Below, piece after piece: positions 1-8,676 of a DNA stretch of 48,530 nucleotides; within the stretch, counting starts at the first letter, position 1; each line of letters starts with the position of its first letter. This DNA comes from Aquipuribacter hungaricus. Its GTDB lineage: Bacteria; Actinomycetota; Actinomycetes; Actinomycetales; JBBAYJ01. Made by a program: the position numbers and the translations under genes. The stretch spans positions 1-48,530 of the forward strand of contig NZ_JBBEOI010000007.1 of NCBI RefSeq assembly GCF_037860755.1, in the 5' to 3' direction. The notes under the pieces were generated by a model. It was not told the DNA's origin and searched no databases. It saw only the letters and a list, made by a program, of their open reading frames with translations.

Positions 1-499
1 GGCCGGGGCTGAGGGGGCGGACGCCGTGGCCGGGGCGGACGGAGTGGCCGGGGCGGACGTGCGGGCGCTGGCTGCCGCGCGGGCGGCGGTCCGCGTGACC
101 GGCGTGGTCCCGGACCTGGCCGGGGCGGTCGTCGTCCGGGTGGTCCAGGGCGCGAACGCCGCGGTGGGGTCGGTGCCGTGGGGCCTGGCCGACGCCCTCG
201 CCGCCGTCGTCCCGGGCGTGACGGCGACGGACGCGGACCCGACCGGCAGCCCGGCCGACGTCCTCGGTCTCGCGCCCGGCCGCCCCCTCGTCGTCGCCGC
301 GCGGGACACCCACCGCTCCGCCGACGTCCGGTCCTGGCTGGACGGGGTGCTGGCCGCGCGGCCCGACGCCGTGCTCGTCGACCTCGGCTGGCCCTCGCCG
401 GGGACGCCGGTCCCCGCCGCCGGCGCGCTGGTCCGGGCGCACGGCGCGTCCCCGGTGTCGGCCGCCGCGGTCGCGGCGGCCTTCGTCGCCGGCGGCTGA
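1..499 (+). CDS. Glycoside hydrolase family 3 protein, C-terminal fragment (5' end outside window)
   Basis: The reading frame is open from the first bases of the window to a TGA at 497-499, so only the last ~165 residues are present. The fragment resembles the C-terminal domain of GH3 beta-N-acetylhexosaminidase-like enzymes: a VPDLAGAVVVRV strand, a VVAARDTHRSADVRSW segment and a PDAVLVDLGWPSP strand, as in the alpha/beta sandwich domain after the TIM barrel. The N-terminal catalytic barrel lies to the left and cannot be examined, so activity and substrate are unknown. Family-level inference from pattern only. Confidence 0.6.
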   Translation, partial: AGAEGADAVAGADGVAGADVRALAAARAAVRVTGVVPDLAGAVVVRVVQGANAAVGSVPWGLADALAAVVPGVTATDADPTGSPADVLGLAPGRPLVVAARDTHRSADVRSWLDGVLAARPDAVLVDLGWPSPGTPVPAAGALVRAHGASPVSAAAVAAAFVAGG

Positions 500-569
500 C
501 GCCACGGCATGCAGGCGTCCGGGCGGGGGTACCGACCGGACAGCCAGCGACGACGACCGAGGAGGCGAC

Positions 570-1001
570 GTGCCCAAGACGACGAAGGCCGGGACGGCCA
601 GGCAGTCGGAGCTGCCGAGCACGCTCCAGCGCAGCGACGACAAGGCCCAGGAGACGTGGGCGAAGACCTACGACTCCGCCGAGGACACCTACGACGGGGA
701 CGACTCCAGGGCCGCCCGCGTCGCGTGGGCCGCGGTCAAGCACACGCACGAGAAGGTCGGCGACCACTGGGAGCCCAAGGAGGGCGGCCGGAAGGGGCCG
801 TCGGACCCGCAGGCGGCCGGCGGCGCAGGCACCGACCGCCCCACCCGCGGCGGTGTCGACGAGAACGCCACCAAGGCCCACCTGCAGGAGCAGGCCAAGC
901 GCCTCGGCGTCCCGGGGAGGTCGCGGATGACCAAGCCCGAGCTCGTCGAGGCGCTGCAGAAGGCCAACGACCGCGAGACCCGCCGGGCGCGCGAGGACTG
1001 A
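570..1001 (+). CDS. ChaB domain / Rho-N domain small protein
   Basis: This 143-residue, very hydrophilic protein starts at GTG 570, preceded by GGAGG about 5 bases upstream, which decides the start. Residues ~13-67 match the ChaB fold (LPSTLQRSDDKAQETWAKTYDSA... AWAAVKHTHEK), named after the E. coli ChaB protein once linked to cation transport. Residues ~99-133 form a Rho N-terminal-like/SAP-like helical domain (ATKAHLQEQAKRLGVPGRSRM...). This ChaB plus Rho-N pairing is common in actinomycetes as a short stand-alone protein, possibly DNA-binding and stress-linked. The function is not established. It ends 40 bp from the convergent GH13 gene. Confidence 0.75.
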   Translation: MPKTTKAGTARQSELPSTLQRSDDKAQETWAKTYDSAEDTYDGDDSRAARVAWAAVKHTHEKVGDHWEPKEGGRKGPSDPQAAGGAGTDRPTRGGVDENATKAHLQEQAKRLGVPGRSRMTKPELVEALQKANDRETRRARED

Positions 1002-1041
1002 GCGCGCACGGCGGGCCGGTGGCCGACGGTCGACCTGGAGG

Positions 1042-2823
1042 TCAGTTGAGCCGGTGGTCCGACGGGGTCACGAGCCGCAGCCAGCGGTAGCCGTACCCCT
1101 CGAGCGGGACCGTCGCGGCCCCGTCGGCGTCGAGCTCGATGCTGCCGGGGGCCAGCAGGTCGACGAGCCGGCCCAGGTGGTCGTCGGAGGCGAAGGAGAC
1201 CGGCACCTCGACGGCCTCGTCCGCGAAGTTGTGCAGCGCGAGCATCGCCGTGCCCTGGTAGCGCATGACGTGGGCGAGCACGTGGTGCTGCGGCACGTCG
1301 AGCACCTCGGCCTCGCCGCGGCCGAGCTCGGGCGACTGCCGGTAGCGCCGCGCCAGGCGCGAGACGAACGTCAGCAGCGAGTCCGGCTGGTCGACCTGCG
1401 AGGCGACGTTGACCGCCTGCGGGCCGAAGGCGCCGGTCGTCACGGGGTTCGGCAGCGCCTCGGGCGGCGCGGTGGAGAAGCCGCCGTTGGGGCCGTCGGA
1501 CCACTGCATCGGCGTGCGGACCGCCTGGCGGGTGTCGGCGGCGAGGTTCTCGCCCATGCCGATCTCCTCGCCGTAGAACAGCACCGGGGTGCCGGGCATG
1601 GCGAACAGCAACGAGTAGACCATCCGGATCCGGCGCTGGTCCCCGTCGAGCATCGGGGGCAGCCGGCGCCGCAGCCCGCGCCCGAACAGCTGGTGCTCCT
1701 CCTCCGGGCCGAAGGCGTCGAACACCTCCTGGCGCTCGTACCGGCCGAGCTTGTCCAGCGTGAGCTCGTCGTGGTTGCGGACGAACGTCGCCCACTGCGA
1801 CCGGTCCGCCAGACCGGGGCGCTCCTTGAGCGCGGTGACGATCGGCTGCGCGTCGCCGCGGGCGAGCGACAGGTACATCCGCTGCATCCCGATGAAGTCG
1901 AACTGCATGTCGAGCTCGTTGCCCTCGGACCCGCCGAAGTACGTCAGCTGGTCCTCGAAGGGCAGGTTGACCTCGCCGAGCAGGATGGCGTCGCCGCGCC
2001 GCGAGGCGACGAACTGGCGCACCTCGCGCAGGAAGTCGTGCGGCTCGGGGAAGCTCTGGAGCTCCTCGGTGCTCAGCCCGTCGGTCTGCAGGAGGAACGG
2101 CACGGCGTCCATCCGGAAGCCCGAGATGCCCAGCTCCAGCCAGAAGCCGACGACCTTGAGGATCTCCGCGCGCACCGCCGGGTTGGCGACGTTGAGGTCG
2201 GGCTGGTGGGCGTAGAACCGGTGCAGGTACCACTGGCCGCTGGGCTCGTCGAGGGTCCAGATCCCGCCCTCCTCGTCGGGGAAGACGACCTCGGAGGAGG
2301 TGTCCGGCGGCGGGTCCGAGCGCCAGACGTAGAAGTCCCGGTACGGGTCGTCCGGCCCCTCGAGCGCCGCCTGGAACCACGGGTGCTCGTTCGAGGTGTG
2401 GTTGACGACGAGGTCGACGATGACGCGCATGCCCCGATCACGGGCGGCGCGGACCAGCTCGACGACGTCGCCGTGGTCCCCGAGCCGGCGGTCGACGCCG
2501 TAGAAGTCGGTGATGTCGTAGCCGTCGTCCTTCTCGGCCGTCGGGTAGAACGGCATGAGCCACAGGCACGTGACGCCGAGGTCGACGAGGTGGTCCAGGC
2601 GCCGGACCAGGCCGACCATGTCGCCCGTGCCGTCGCCGTCGCCGTCCATGAACGTCTCGACGTCCAGGCAGTAGACGACCGCGGTCTTCCACCACAGGTC
2701 GGCGGAGGAGGCCGTGGTCGCGCCCGGGCCGGTACCGGGGACGCGGTGCTGCCCCTGGGCGGCCGCGGAGGACCCGGAGCCCGCGCCCTTCGTGCCCCTG
2801 CCCGCCGTGCCAGCCGGGCTCAC
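1042..2823 (-). CDS. GH13 alpha-amylase family protein (trehalose-synthase-like)
   Basis: A 593-residue GH13 (beta/alpha)8 enzyme. Conserved region I is VDLVVNHTS (~136-144), the nucleophile Asp239 lies in GFRMDAVPF, the acid/base Glu284 in LLGEVN, and the transition-state Asp352 in FVRNHDE, so the active site looks complete. The N-terminal stretch (DGDGDGTGD...GLVRRLDHLVDLGV..WLMPFYP) is typical of trehalose synthase (maltose/trehalose interconversion) and oligo-1,6-glucosidase relatives. It lacks the C-terminal maltokinase domain seen in some TreS fusions. The first ~40 residues are Gly/Ala/Ser-rich. GTG 2823 was chosen because it overlaps the TGA of the upstream oxidoreductase (GTGA), implying translational coupling. 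The exact substrate is not decided by sequence. Confidence 0.85.
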   Translation of the reverse strand: MSPAGTAGRGTKGAGSGSSAAAQGQHRVPGTGPGATTASSADLWWKTAVVYCLDVETFMDGDGDGTGDMVGLVRRLDHLVDLGVTCLWLMPFYPTAEKDDGYDITDFYGVDRRLGDHGDVVELVRAARDRGMRVIVDLVVNHTSNEHPWFQAALEGPDDPYRDFYVWRSDPPPDTSSEVVFPDEEGGIWTLDEPSGQWYLHRFYAHQPDLNVANPAVRAEILKVVGFWLELGISGFRMDAVPFLLQTDGLSTEELQSFPEPHDFLREVRQFVASRRGDAILLGEVNLPFEDQLTYFGGSEGNELDMQFDFIGMQRMYLSLARGDAQPIVTALKERPGLADRSQWATFVRNHDELTLDKLGRYERQEVFDAFGPEEEHQLFGRGLRRRLPPMLDGDQRRIRMVYSLLFAMPGTPVLFYGEEIGMGENLAADTRQAVRTPMQWSDGPNGGFSTAPPEALPNPVTTGAFGPQAVNVASQVDQPDSLLTFVSRLARRYRQSPELGRGEAEVLDVPQHHVLAHVMRYQGTAMLALHNFADEAVEVPVSFASDDHLGRLVDLLAPGSIELDADGAATVPLEGYGYRWLRLVTPSDHRLN

Positions 2824-3854
2824 GCGAGGCGCTCGCGCGAGTCCAGCGGGCCCGTGCCCGACGTGGTGCGCGCGGGGGTGACGGGCTCGGCCGGGGTGAC
2901 GTCGAGCTGCGGGAGGACGTGCTCGCCGTAGGCCTCGAGGAACGGCCGCTGCTCCTGGCCGACGTGGTGCACGGCGATCTCGGCGAACCCGAGGTCGGCG
3001 AAGCCCTGCAGCCAGGCCGCGTGCTGGGCGAGGTCGCTGGAGACGAGGACGACCTCGCGGACCTGCTCGTCGCTCACCTGCTCGCCGACCTCGTCGAAGT
3101 GCTCGACGGTCTCCAGGTCCCAGCACACCGGGGGCTGGAACACGTTGCCGCGCCACTGGTCGTGGGCGAGCGCCATCGCCTCGTCCTCGGTGGGCGCCCA
3201 GGACACGTGGACCTGGAGCCGGACCGGGCCGGCGCCGCCGGCGTCGCGGTAGCTGTCGACCATCGTGCGGAGCTTGTCGTGCGGGGCGTTGGTGGTGACG
3301 AGCCCGTCGGCCCACGACGCCACCCAGGCCGCGGTCTCGGGCGTCACGGCAGGCCCGATGAGCGCCGGCGGCACCTCGGGCCGGGTCCACAGCCGGGCGC
3401 GGTCCACGGTCACCAGGCCGTCGTGGGTGACCTCCTCGCCGGCGAGCAGGGCACGGATGATCTCCACGCACTCCAGCAGCCGGGCGTTGCGGATGCTCTT
3501 GCGGGGCCAGCCCTGGCCGGTGATGTGCTCGTTGGAGTTCTCGCCCGAGCCGAGCGCGACCCACAGCCGCTGCGGGAACATCGACGACAGGGTCGCCATC
3601 GCCTGGGCGACGATCGCCGGGTGGTAGCGCTGGCCGGGCGCGTTGACCACGCCGAAGGGCAGCGACGTGCTGGCCATCGCGGCACCGAGCCACGACCAGG
3701 CGAACCCGGACTGGCCCTGGCGGACGCTCCACGGCGAGAAGTGGTCGGACGACATCCCCCCCGTGAAGCCGACCTGCTCCGCCAGCTGGACGGCGCGCAG
3801 GAGGTCGGAGGGATGGACCTGCTCGTGGGAGGCGTGGAAACCGTAGACAGTCAT
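2820..3854 (-). CDS. LLM-class (luciferase-like) flavin/F420 oxidoreductase
   Basis: A 344-residue luciferase-like monooxygenase-fold protein (TIM barrel binding F420 or FMN). Visible signatures are the N-terminal VYGFHASHEQVHPSDLLRAVQLAEQVGFTG, SSDHFSPW, and the cofactor-binding LWVALGSGENSNEHITGQGWP segment. It best fits the subfamily annotated as probable non-F420 flavinoid oxidoreductase (TIGR03885-like), but which cofactor it uses cannot be seen. ATG 3854 is the only sensible start. It is the first gene of a two-gene unit: its stop overlaps the start of the GH13 enzyme, which suggests a linked role in sugar or trehalose metabolism. That role is inference only. Confidence 0.8.
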   Translation of the reverse strand: MTVYGFHASHEQVHPSDLLRAVQLAEQVGFTGGMSSDHFSPWSVRQGQSGFAWSWLGAAMASTSLPFGVVNAPGQRYHPAIVAQAMATLSSMFPQRLWVALGSGENSNEHITGQGWPRKSIRNARLLECVEIIRALLAGEEVTHDGLVTVDRARLWTRPEVPPALIGPAVTPETAAWVASWADGLVTTNAPHDKLRTMVDSYRDAGGAGPVRLQVHVSWAPTEDEAMALAHDQWRGNVFQPPVCWDLETVEHFDEVGEQVSDEQVREVVLVSSDLAQHAAWLQGFADLGFAEIAVHHVGQEQRPFLEAYGEHVLPQLDVTPAEPVTPARTTSGTGPLDSRERLA

Positions 3855-3925
3855 CGCCAGGGCGGTACCCGGTGCCCCGGCGCCGCGAAACCATGCGCCG
3901 GCGGCACCGGGACCCCCCTGGGCGG

Positions 3926-3948
3926 CCCCTCGCCCGCCAGGCGAGGGG
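3926..3948 (-). terminator. Intrinsic terminator-like hairpin after the methyltransferase
   Basis: Perfect 9-bp inverted repeat CCCCTCGCC / GGCGAGGGG with a 5-nt loop, directly abutting the stop codon of the methyltransferase gene. There is no clear U-tract, as is usual in high-GC actinomycetes. It separates that gene from the LLM/GH13 unit. Confidence 0.65.
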
Positions 3949-4656
3949 TCAGCCGGTCCGGCGGGCGCGCACGACGACGTCGTGGTGGAGCACCTCGGTG
4001 CCGTCCTCGCCCGTGCGGGTCCGGGGCCGCGCCTCGACGACCTCGAGCGACCAGGCCTGCGGGTCCAGGGCGGCGGCGACCTCGGTCTCGGTGGGCATCA
4101 GCTGCGGCGGCCGCGGGCCGTGCCCGGGCAGCGCGAGGTCGAGCGGGGAGTGCGCCACCCACAGCAGCGTGCCGCCCGGGGCGACGGCCGCCGCGAGCCC
4201 GGCGATCGCCGCGGCGCGGGGCTCCGGCGGCAGGTGGAGGAAGGCCGCCGACACCAGGTCGTAGGCGGCGGGCTCCGGCGCCTGGGCCACCGCGTCCAGG
4301 TGGAGGGTGCGGACCCGGTCGCCGACACCGGCCGCCGCGGCGACGGCCTCGACCTTCACCAGGGCGAGCGGCGACAGGTCCGCGGCGGTGACGTCCCAGC
4401 CGCGGCGGGCCAGCCAGACCGCGTCGCCGCCCTCGCCGCAGCCGACGTCCAGCGCCCGGCCCGGCTCCAGGTCGGCCACCTCGGCGACGAGCTGCGGGTT
4501 GGGGTCGCCGCTCCAGGCGAGGCCCTCGCCGGCGTAGCGCGCGTCCCAGAACTCCTGCCGCATCATCTCCGCGACGACGGCGTCCACGTCCTGCACGCCG
4601 TCGGTCCCCGTGCTCCCGCTGCCGTGGTGGTCCTGCCCGTGCGTCTGCGACGTCAT
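3949..4656 (-). CDS. Class I SAM-dependent methyltransferase
   Basis: A 235-residue protein with a Rossmann-fold methyltransferase core. Motif I is ALDVGCGEGGDAVWLARRGW (SAM-binding glycine loop at ~70-77), followed by VTAADLSPLAL (acidic loop) and the post-I strands YDLVSAAFLHLPPE and GGTLLWVAHSP. The first ~25 residues are His/Gly/Ser-rich and probably disordered. ATG 4656 gives the full domain. The sequence resembles small-molecule methyltransferases of the tellurite-resistance TehB/thiopurine type (FWDARY...LAWSGDPNPQLV), but the substrate is unknown. It is a single-gene unit bounded by hairpins at 3926-3948 and 4734-4785. Confidence 0.8.
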   Translation of the reverse strand: MTSQTHGQDHHGSGSTGTDGVQDVDAVVAEMMRQEFWDARYAGEGLAWSGDPNPQLVAEVADLEPGRALDVGCGEGGDAVWLARRGWDVTAADLSPLALVKVEAVAAAAGVGDRVRTLHLDAVAQAPEPAAYDLVSAAFLHLPPEPRAAAIAGLAAAVAPGGTLLWVAHSPLDLALPGHGPRPPQLMPTETEVAAALDPQAWSLEVVEARPRTRTGEDGTEVLHHDVVVRARRTG

Positions 4657-4733
4657 GGCCGCATCACAGCCCCGCCCGGCGGTGGGGTCCAGCGGCCGTG
4701 CTGTTCCGGCAACGGCGCCGGCGGGGGGCGGCA

Positions 4734-4785
4734 GGTGGTGGGACTGGACACCCGTCCAGGCTGGACAGGTGTCCAGCCCACCACC
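4734..4785 (-). terminator. Long terminator hairpin after the GGDEF-EAL gene
   Basis: Inverted repeat with arms 4734-4752 and 4768-4785: GGTGGTGGG-A-CTGGACACC pairs with GGTGTCCAGCCCACCACC, giving 18 bp with one bulged A. A small inner repeat GTCCAG/CTGGAC fills the loop. It lies just past the stop of the cyclic-di-GMP gene on the minus strand. A strong structure with no obvious U-tract. Confidence 0.7.
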
Positions 4786-4789
4786 ACGG

Positions 4790-7327
4790 TCAGGCGCTCG
4801 GGGCGGGGTGCACGTGGGCCACGACCGCGGCGGGCTCGCCGTCCGCGGACGCGACCAGGGACACCTGCACCTCGACGTGGACGGGCCTGCCGTCGTGGCC
4901 GACGTACCGCTTGCGGACGGGGGCCTCGGGCGACTTGCCCTCGCGGTGCTGGCCCAGGTGGACCTCGTCGACCGCGCGGTCCTCGGGCCAGGTGATCTCC
5001 TCGACGCGGAGCCCGACCAGGGTGTGGGCCTCGCGGCCGAGCATCGTGGCGAACGCGGCGTTGACACGCTGGATGGTGCCGTCGAGCCCGGACAGCGCCA
5101 TGCCGGTGGGGGCGCCGTCGAAGACGAGCCGGAACGTCTCCTCGGCCTCCCGGAGCCGGTGCTGCGCCTCGACCACCGTGGTGACGTCACGGCAGCGCAG
5201 CAGCAGGGCGGCGTCCATCCCGGGAGCCCGCTCGGGACCGCCGGCGGGCCGCACCGACACCCAGCGGCGTGCGCCGTCGACGTGCGGCATCCGCACCGTG
5301 CCGCCCGCGTGGGCTGGGCCCATGACGCAGCGGCCGGCGACGGTGACGACGGGTCGGTCGGCCTCGTCGACGAGGTCGCCGAAGGGGCGCCCGACCACGT
5401 CGGAGGGCAGGAACCCCAGCACGTCGAAGGCACGGGTGGACACGTAGACGACCCGCCCCTCGCGGTCGACGGCGACGACGAACTCGTCCGACCCGCGCTC
5501 CTCGGGGTGCGGCGGCCGCGGGCGCAGCGCCCGCAGCGTGCCCGTCGTGGCGTCGGCGCCCACCCCGGCGGCCGGGCGCCCGAAGCACCAGCCCTGGCCG
5601 GTGTCGGCGCCGAGCCCGGTGAGGCGGACCGCCTCGACCTCCTCCTCCACGCCCTCCATGCAGACCCGCAGGCCGAGGCCGTGGCAGACCTCGACGAGCA
5701 GGCGGAGGACGAGCGCGTCGGCGACGGTGCCGGAGGACGCGCTGACGAGCGAGCGGTCGACCTTGACGGTGTCCAGCGGCAGCTCGCGCAGCAGGGTGAG
5801 GGACGACCGGCCGGCGCCGAAGTCGTCGAGCGCCACCCGGATGCCCCGGCCGCGCAGGCTGTGCAGCACGGCGGCGGTGCGGGGAAGGTCGTCGACCCCG
5901 GCGGCCTCGGTGATCTCCAGGACGAGCCGGTCCGCGGGCAGCCCGGCCGCGGTGAGGGCGTCGATGACGTCGGTCTCGAAACCCGGGTCGACCAGCTGCA
6001 GCGGCGACACGTTGACCGACACCGACGGCGCCACCCGGCCGACCGCCGCCCAGGTCGCGGCCTGCACGCACGCCGCCCGCAGCGCCCACCGGCCCAGCTC
6101 GAGGATGAGGCCGCCGGCCTCGGCCACAGGGACGAACCGGTCGGGTGGCACGGTGCCCAGCACCCCGTCGTCCCAGCGCGCCAGCGCCTCGAGCTCGACC
6201 ACGGCGCCGGTGGTGAGGTCGACGATCGGTTGGTAGACCAGGTGGAGCCGGCTGCTGGTGCTGCCGTCCAGCGCCTCGCGCAGCCGCCGCTCGATGGTGT
6301 GCCGGCTGGGCCGGTCGTCGGTGGCGGCCTCGGCGACGCGGCGGGCCTCCTCGAAGGTCCGCACCGTGCCCCGGCCCTGGTCCTTGGCCAGGTACATGGC
6401 GGCGTCGGCCTCGGCGAGCATGGCTGCGAGCGCGTCCTCGCCCCGGCCGGCCGCGCGGTGCGTGACGCCGACCGAGGCGCCGACGTGCACGGTCGCCTCG
6501 CCGGTCTGCGCGCCGTCCGGCCCACGCAGCGGGACGGTGAACGGCGCCGCGGCCGCTGCCACGACGCGCCCGGCCAGGGCCAGCAGCGCCCCGTCGCCGA
6601 CGTCGGTGGGGACGAGCACGGCGAACTCGTCGCCGCCGAGGCGCAGCACCACGTCCTCCGAGCGGCAGCAGCGGCGCATCCGGGCGGCGAACTCGACGAG
6701 GACCGCGTCCCCGGCGCCGTGGCCGTAGCTGTCGTTGACGTCCTTGAAGCGGTCGAGGTCGACGTAGAGCAGGGCGGCCGGGGTCGACGGGGCGCGCCGG
6801 TCGAGCAGGTTCATGAGGTGCAGCCGGTTGGGCAGGCCGGTCAGGGGGTCCAGGACGGACTGCCGCGCGAAGGTGCGCGAGAGGCTCTCGAACAGCCGGC
6901 GCACCGGGACGACCCCGGGCCGGCCGTGGTCGTCGACGCACACCACGGCCTCCAGCGACGCGGTGGCGTCCCGGCCGAGCACGGTCGCCGCGGCCTGGTC
7001 GACCGGCGTGGTGGAGGGCAGGACGACGGACGTCGGCAGCTCGACCTGCGAGAGCAGGGTCCGCCGGTGGAGCCGGAGACCCGGCCACGGCCGCTCGCGC
7101 CGCAGGTGGTCCAGGTGCAGCCGGTCGACCAGGTGGAACGCGTCCCCGGCCTCGAGCACGACGTGGCGCAGCCCCGGGTCGTCGTCGAACAGCCGCTCCA
7201 CCCGCTGCAGCGGGTCCGAGGCGAGCACGACGACGGCCGGCTCCGCCAGGTCGGCCAGCACCTGCACGGGCGTCCGCCAGCTCGCGGGGTCGGCGGCGCC
7301 GCGGCTCGCGTGGTCGGCAGCGACCAC
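4790..7327 (-). CDS. Bifunctional diguanylate cyclase/phosphodiesterase (CBS-like, GGDEF, EAL, PAS, PAS)
   Basis: This 845-residue protein makes and/or degrades cyclic di-GMP. Residues ~100-150 look like part of a CBS domain. GGDEF domain ~155-320 carries an intact RLGGDEF (231-235) and the inhibitory I-site RSED (222-225) exactly five residues upstream. EAL domain ~345-590 has the EAL motif at 380-382 and keeps NVSPLQL, ITEAA, LDDFGAG, KVDRSL and GVE, so both activities look catalytically complete. Two PAS-like domains follow (~600-845), an unusual C-terminal position for sensors. No membrane segment is seen. Start GTG 7327 was chosen because GAGGGGGG lies about 9 bases upstream; GTG 7336 would have no spacing to it. 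Confidence 0.88.
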   Translation of the reverse strand: MVAADHASRGAADPASWRTPVQVLADLAEPAVVVLASDPLQRVERLFDDDPGLRHVVLEAGDAFHLVDRLHLDHLRRERPWPGLRLHRRTLLSQVELPTSVVLPSTTPVDQAAATVLGRDATASLEAVVCVDDHGRPGVVPVRRLFESLSRTFARQSVLDPLTGLPNRLHLMNLLDRRAPSTPAALLYVDLDRFKDVNDSYGHGAGDAVLVEFAARMRRCCRSEDVVLRLGGDEFAVLVPTDVGDGALLALAGRVVAAAAAPFTVPLRGPDGAQTGEATVHVGASVGVTHRAAGRGEDALAAMLAEADAAMYLAKDQGRGTVRTFEEARRVAEAATDDRPSRHTIERRLREALDGSTSSRLHLVYQPIVDLTTGAVVELEALARWDDGVLGTVPPDRFVPVAEAGGLILELGRWALRAACVQAATWAAVGRVAPSVSVNVSPLQLVDPGFETDVIDALTAAGLPADRLVLEITEAAGVDDLPRTAAVLHSLRGRGIRVALDDFGAGRSSLTLLRELPLDTVKVDRSLVSASSGTVADALVLRLLVEVCHGLGLRVCMEGVEEEVEAVRLTGLGADTGQGWCFGRPAAGVGADATTGTLRALRPRPPHPEERGSDEFVVAVDREGRVVYVSTRAFDVLGFLPSDVVGRPFGDLVDEADRPVVTVAGRCVMGPAHAGGTVRMPHVDGARRWVSVRPAGGPERAPGMDAALLLRCRDVTTVVEAQHRLREAEETFRLVFDGAPTGMALSGLDGTIQRVNAAFATMLGREAHTLVGLRVEEITWPEDRAVDEVHLGQHREGKSPEAPVRKRYVGHDGRPVHVEVQVSLVASADGEPAAVVAHVHPAPSA

Positions 7328-7447
7328 TGGCGGCACCCCCCTCGGCGGTCGACCGGTCAGGGGGCAAGGCAACCACGTCCGGGGGCGCCGGGTCACCGTC
7401 TTCAGCGCCCGGCCGCGATGTCGCACCCCGCTCCTACGGTCCTGGCC

Positions 7448-7981
7448 ATGACGACGAGCGAACCGACCACCGCCCAGGAGACCGACCGCGAGCGCGCCGA
7501 CCTGCTGGAGTCGTTGCGGGCGCACCGCGCCTTCCTCCGCCACACCGTGCAGGGGCTGACCGACGAGCAGGCCCGGCTGCGGCCCGTCCCGAGCAGCGAG
7601 CTGTCGCTGGGCGGGCTCGTCAAGCACGTGCTGCTCACGGAGCGCCAGTGGGTCGACTTCGTCCTCGACGGTCCCGCGGTCATGGCGGCCACCCACGAGA
7701 GCTGGGCCGAGCGGGCCGACGGCTTCGTGCTCCGCCGGGACGAGAAGCTCGAGGGCGTCCTCGCCGCCTACGCGGAGGTGGCCCGCCGCACGGACGAGCT
7801 CGTGCTGTCGCTCCCGGACCTCGACGCGGCGCAGCCCCTGCCCGAGGCGCCGTGGTTCGAGACCGGCGCGACGCGGTCCGCCCGACGCGTCCTCGTCCAC
7901 ATCGTCGGCGAGACCGCCCAGCACGCCGGGCACGCGGACATCCTGCGGGAGGCGGTCGACGGGCAGAAGACGATGGGGTGA
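7448..7981 (+). CDS. DinB / DUF664 family protein
   Basis: A 177-residue four-helix-bundle protein of the DinB/YfiT superfamily (DUF664 type). It has an N-terminal LRAHRAFLRHTVQGLTDEQARLRPVPSSELSLGGLVKHV helix pair with its first metal-ligand-like His, and a C-terminal VLVHIVGETAQHAGHADILRE helix carrying the second His cluster. Members of this family include mycothiol- or bacillithiol-dependent metal-binding S-transferases; the substrate here is unknown. Start is ATG 7448. Its stop is only 13 bp from the left attachment repeat, so it was the chromosomal neighbour of the tRNA-Thr gene before the element inserted. Confidence 0.8.
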   Translation: MTTSEPTTAQETDRERADLLESLRAHRAFLRHTVQGLTDEQARLRPVPSSELSLGGLVKHVLLTERQWVDFVLDGPAVMAATHESWAERADGFVLRRDEKLEGVLAAYAEVARRTDELVLSLPDLDAAQPLPEAPWFETGATRSARRVLVHIVGETAQHAGHADILREAVDGQKTMG

Positions 7982-7994
7982 GAACACCGAGGGG

Positions 7995-8036
7995 GCTGGC
8001 GGTGGGACTCGAACCCACAACCGCCCGATTACAAGT
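7995..8036 (-). repeat. attL: 3' half of tRNA-Thr(UGU) (42-bp direct repeat, left copy)
   Basis: Identical to 38041-38082. On the minus strand it covers tRNA positions 31 to 72 (anticodon loop, variable loop, T-arm and acceptor 3' strand). Beyond 8036 the sequence diverges from a tRNA, so this copy is a truncated remnant. Base 7994 would give C at discriminator position 73, whereas the right-hand copy gives U. Confidence 0.92.
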
Positions 8037-8131
8037 GACACGTAGATGTGGCGGGCGTGTGGCTGGTGTTTGACTCCACCCCGGCCGGGGTCAAGTCCAG
8101 TTCACCATCGGGCCGCCTCCGCGCCTGTCTG

Positions 8132-8149
8132 GTTAGCAAGGCGTTAGCA
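8132..8149. repeat. Arm-type direct repeats GTTAGCA x2 (left end)
   Basis: GTTAGCA occurs at 8132-8138 and 8143-8149, 11 bp apart and about 95 bp inside attL. The same pair occurs near attR at 37961-37979 with the second copy in the same context (GGCGTTAGCA). This is the expected layout for integrase or excisionase arm-binding sites. Binding itself is inference. Confidence 0.6.
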
Positions 8150-8676
8150 GTGGGCAGGGCGAGTAAGAGCTCGCGCCTACCCAGGGGCCGAGGGCTGCGA
8201 GAACAGTCGAGGTCGACGCGCCAACTCGCGCGACAGCATCAGAGTCGTCGCCGTCAAGTGCCCCCGGCGGAGGCCAGCAACGCCGAACCTGGTCGGGGAT
8301 GGTCCGTGCCGGGTTACTTCGCCTCCGGGCGGACCGCCAGCGCGGCGCTTGAGACTCCCTGATCAGCGTGCCCGCACGGGAGGAGGCCGGGGGTCGGTCG
8401 ACATCACGATGCCCGAGGCTCCACCGAAGGGGTGGCGGGGAGAGCCGGGGGTTCAAGTCACACAGCCTGCAGCCGATCCCTTCCCCTCAGACGCCGTGGT
8501 CAGACGCGCAGCGCCCTCACCGGGAGGAACCCCTTGATCTTGAAGACTCTGGCGGAGCCGACGTTCCTTCTCCGGGTGACGCTTAGGGGGCCCTTCGTAC
8601 CTGCGGTGGGTAGGACCACTCGCCGTCTTCGCCAAGATCCTTACGTAGGGGACGGCGGGACCACCATGGTCCAGGG
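8150..8676. other. Intergenic stretch without convincing gene
   Basis: No open frame here has actinomycete-like codon structure, a credible ribosome site and a recognisable product. A T-loop-like GGGGGTTCAAGTC occurs near 8449 but no tRNA fold surrounds it. The region presumably carries the promoter for the gene starting at 8677; I could not place one with confidence. Confidence 0.4.

Noticed and set aside
1054-2931. 625-codon open frame on the plus strand
   Set aside because: It is the antisense shadow of the GH13 gene, whose catalytic motifs are clear; the translation is Val/Glu/Arg/His-rich with no domain.
8048-8456. Open frames just inside attL on both strands
   Set aside because: Short, overlapping and low complexity; the region is better explained by att and arm sites.
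8445-8475. Possible third tRNA remnant (GGGGGTTCAAGTC T-loop-like)
   Set aside because: Neither a T-stem partner nor an acceptor strand follows; probably chance.
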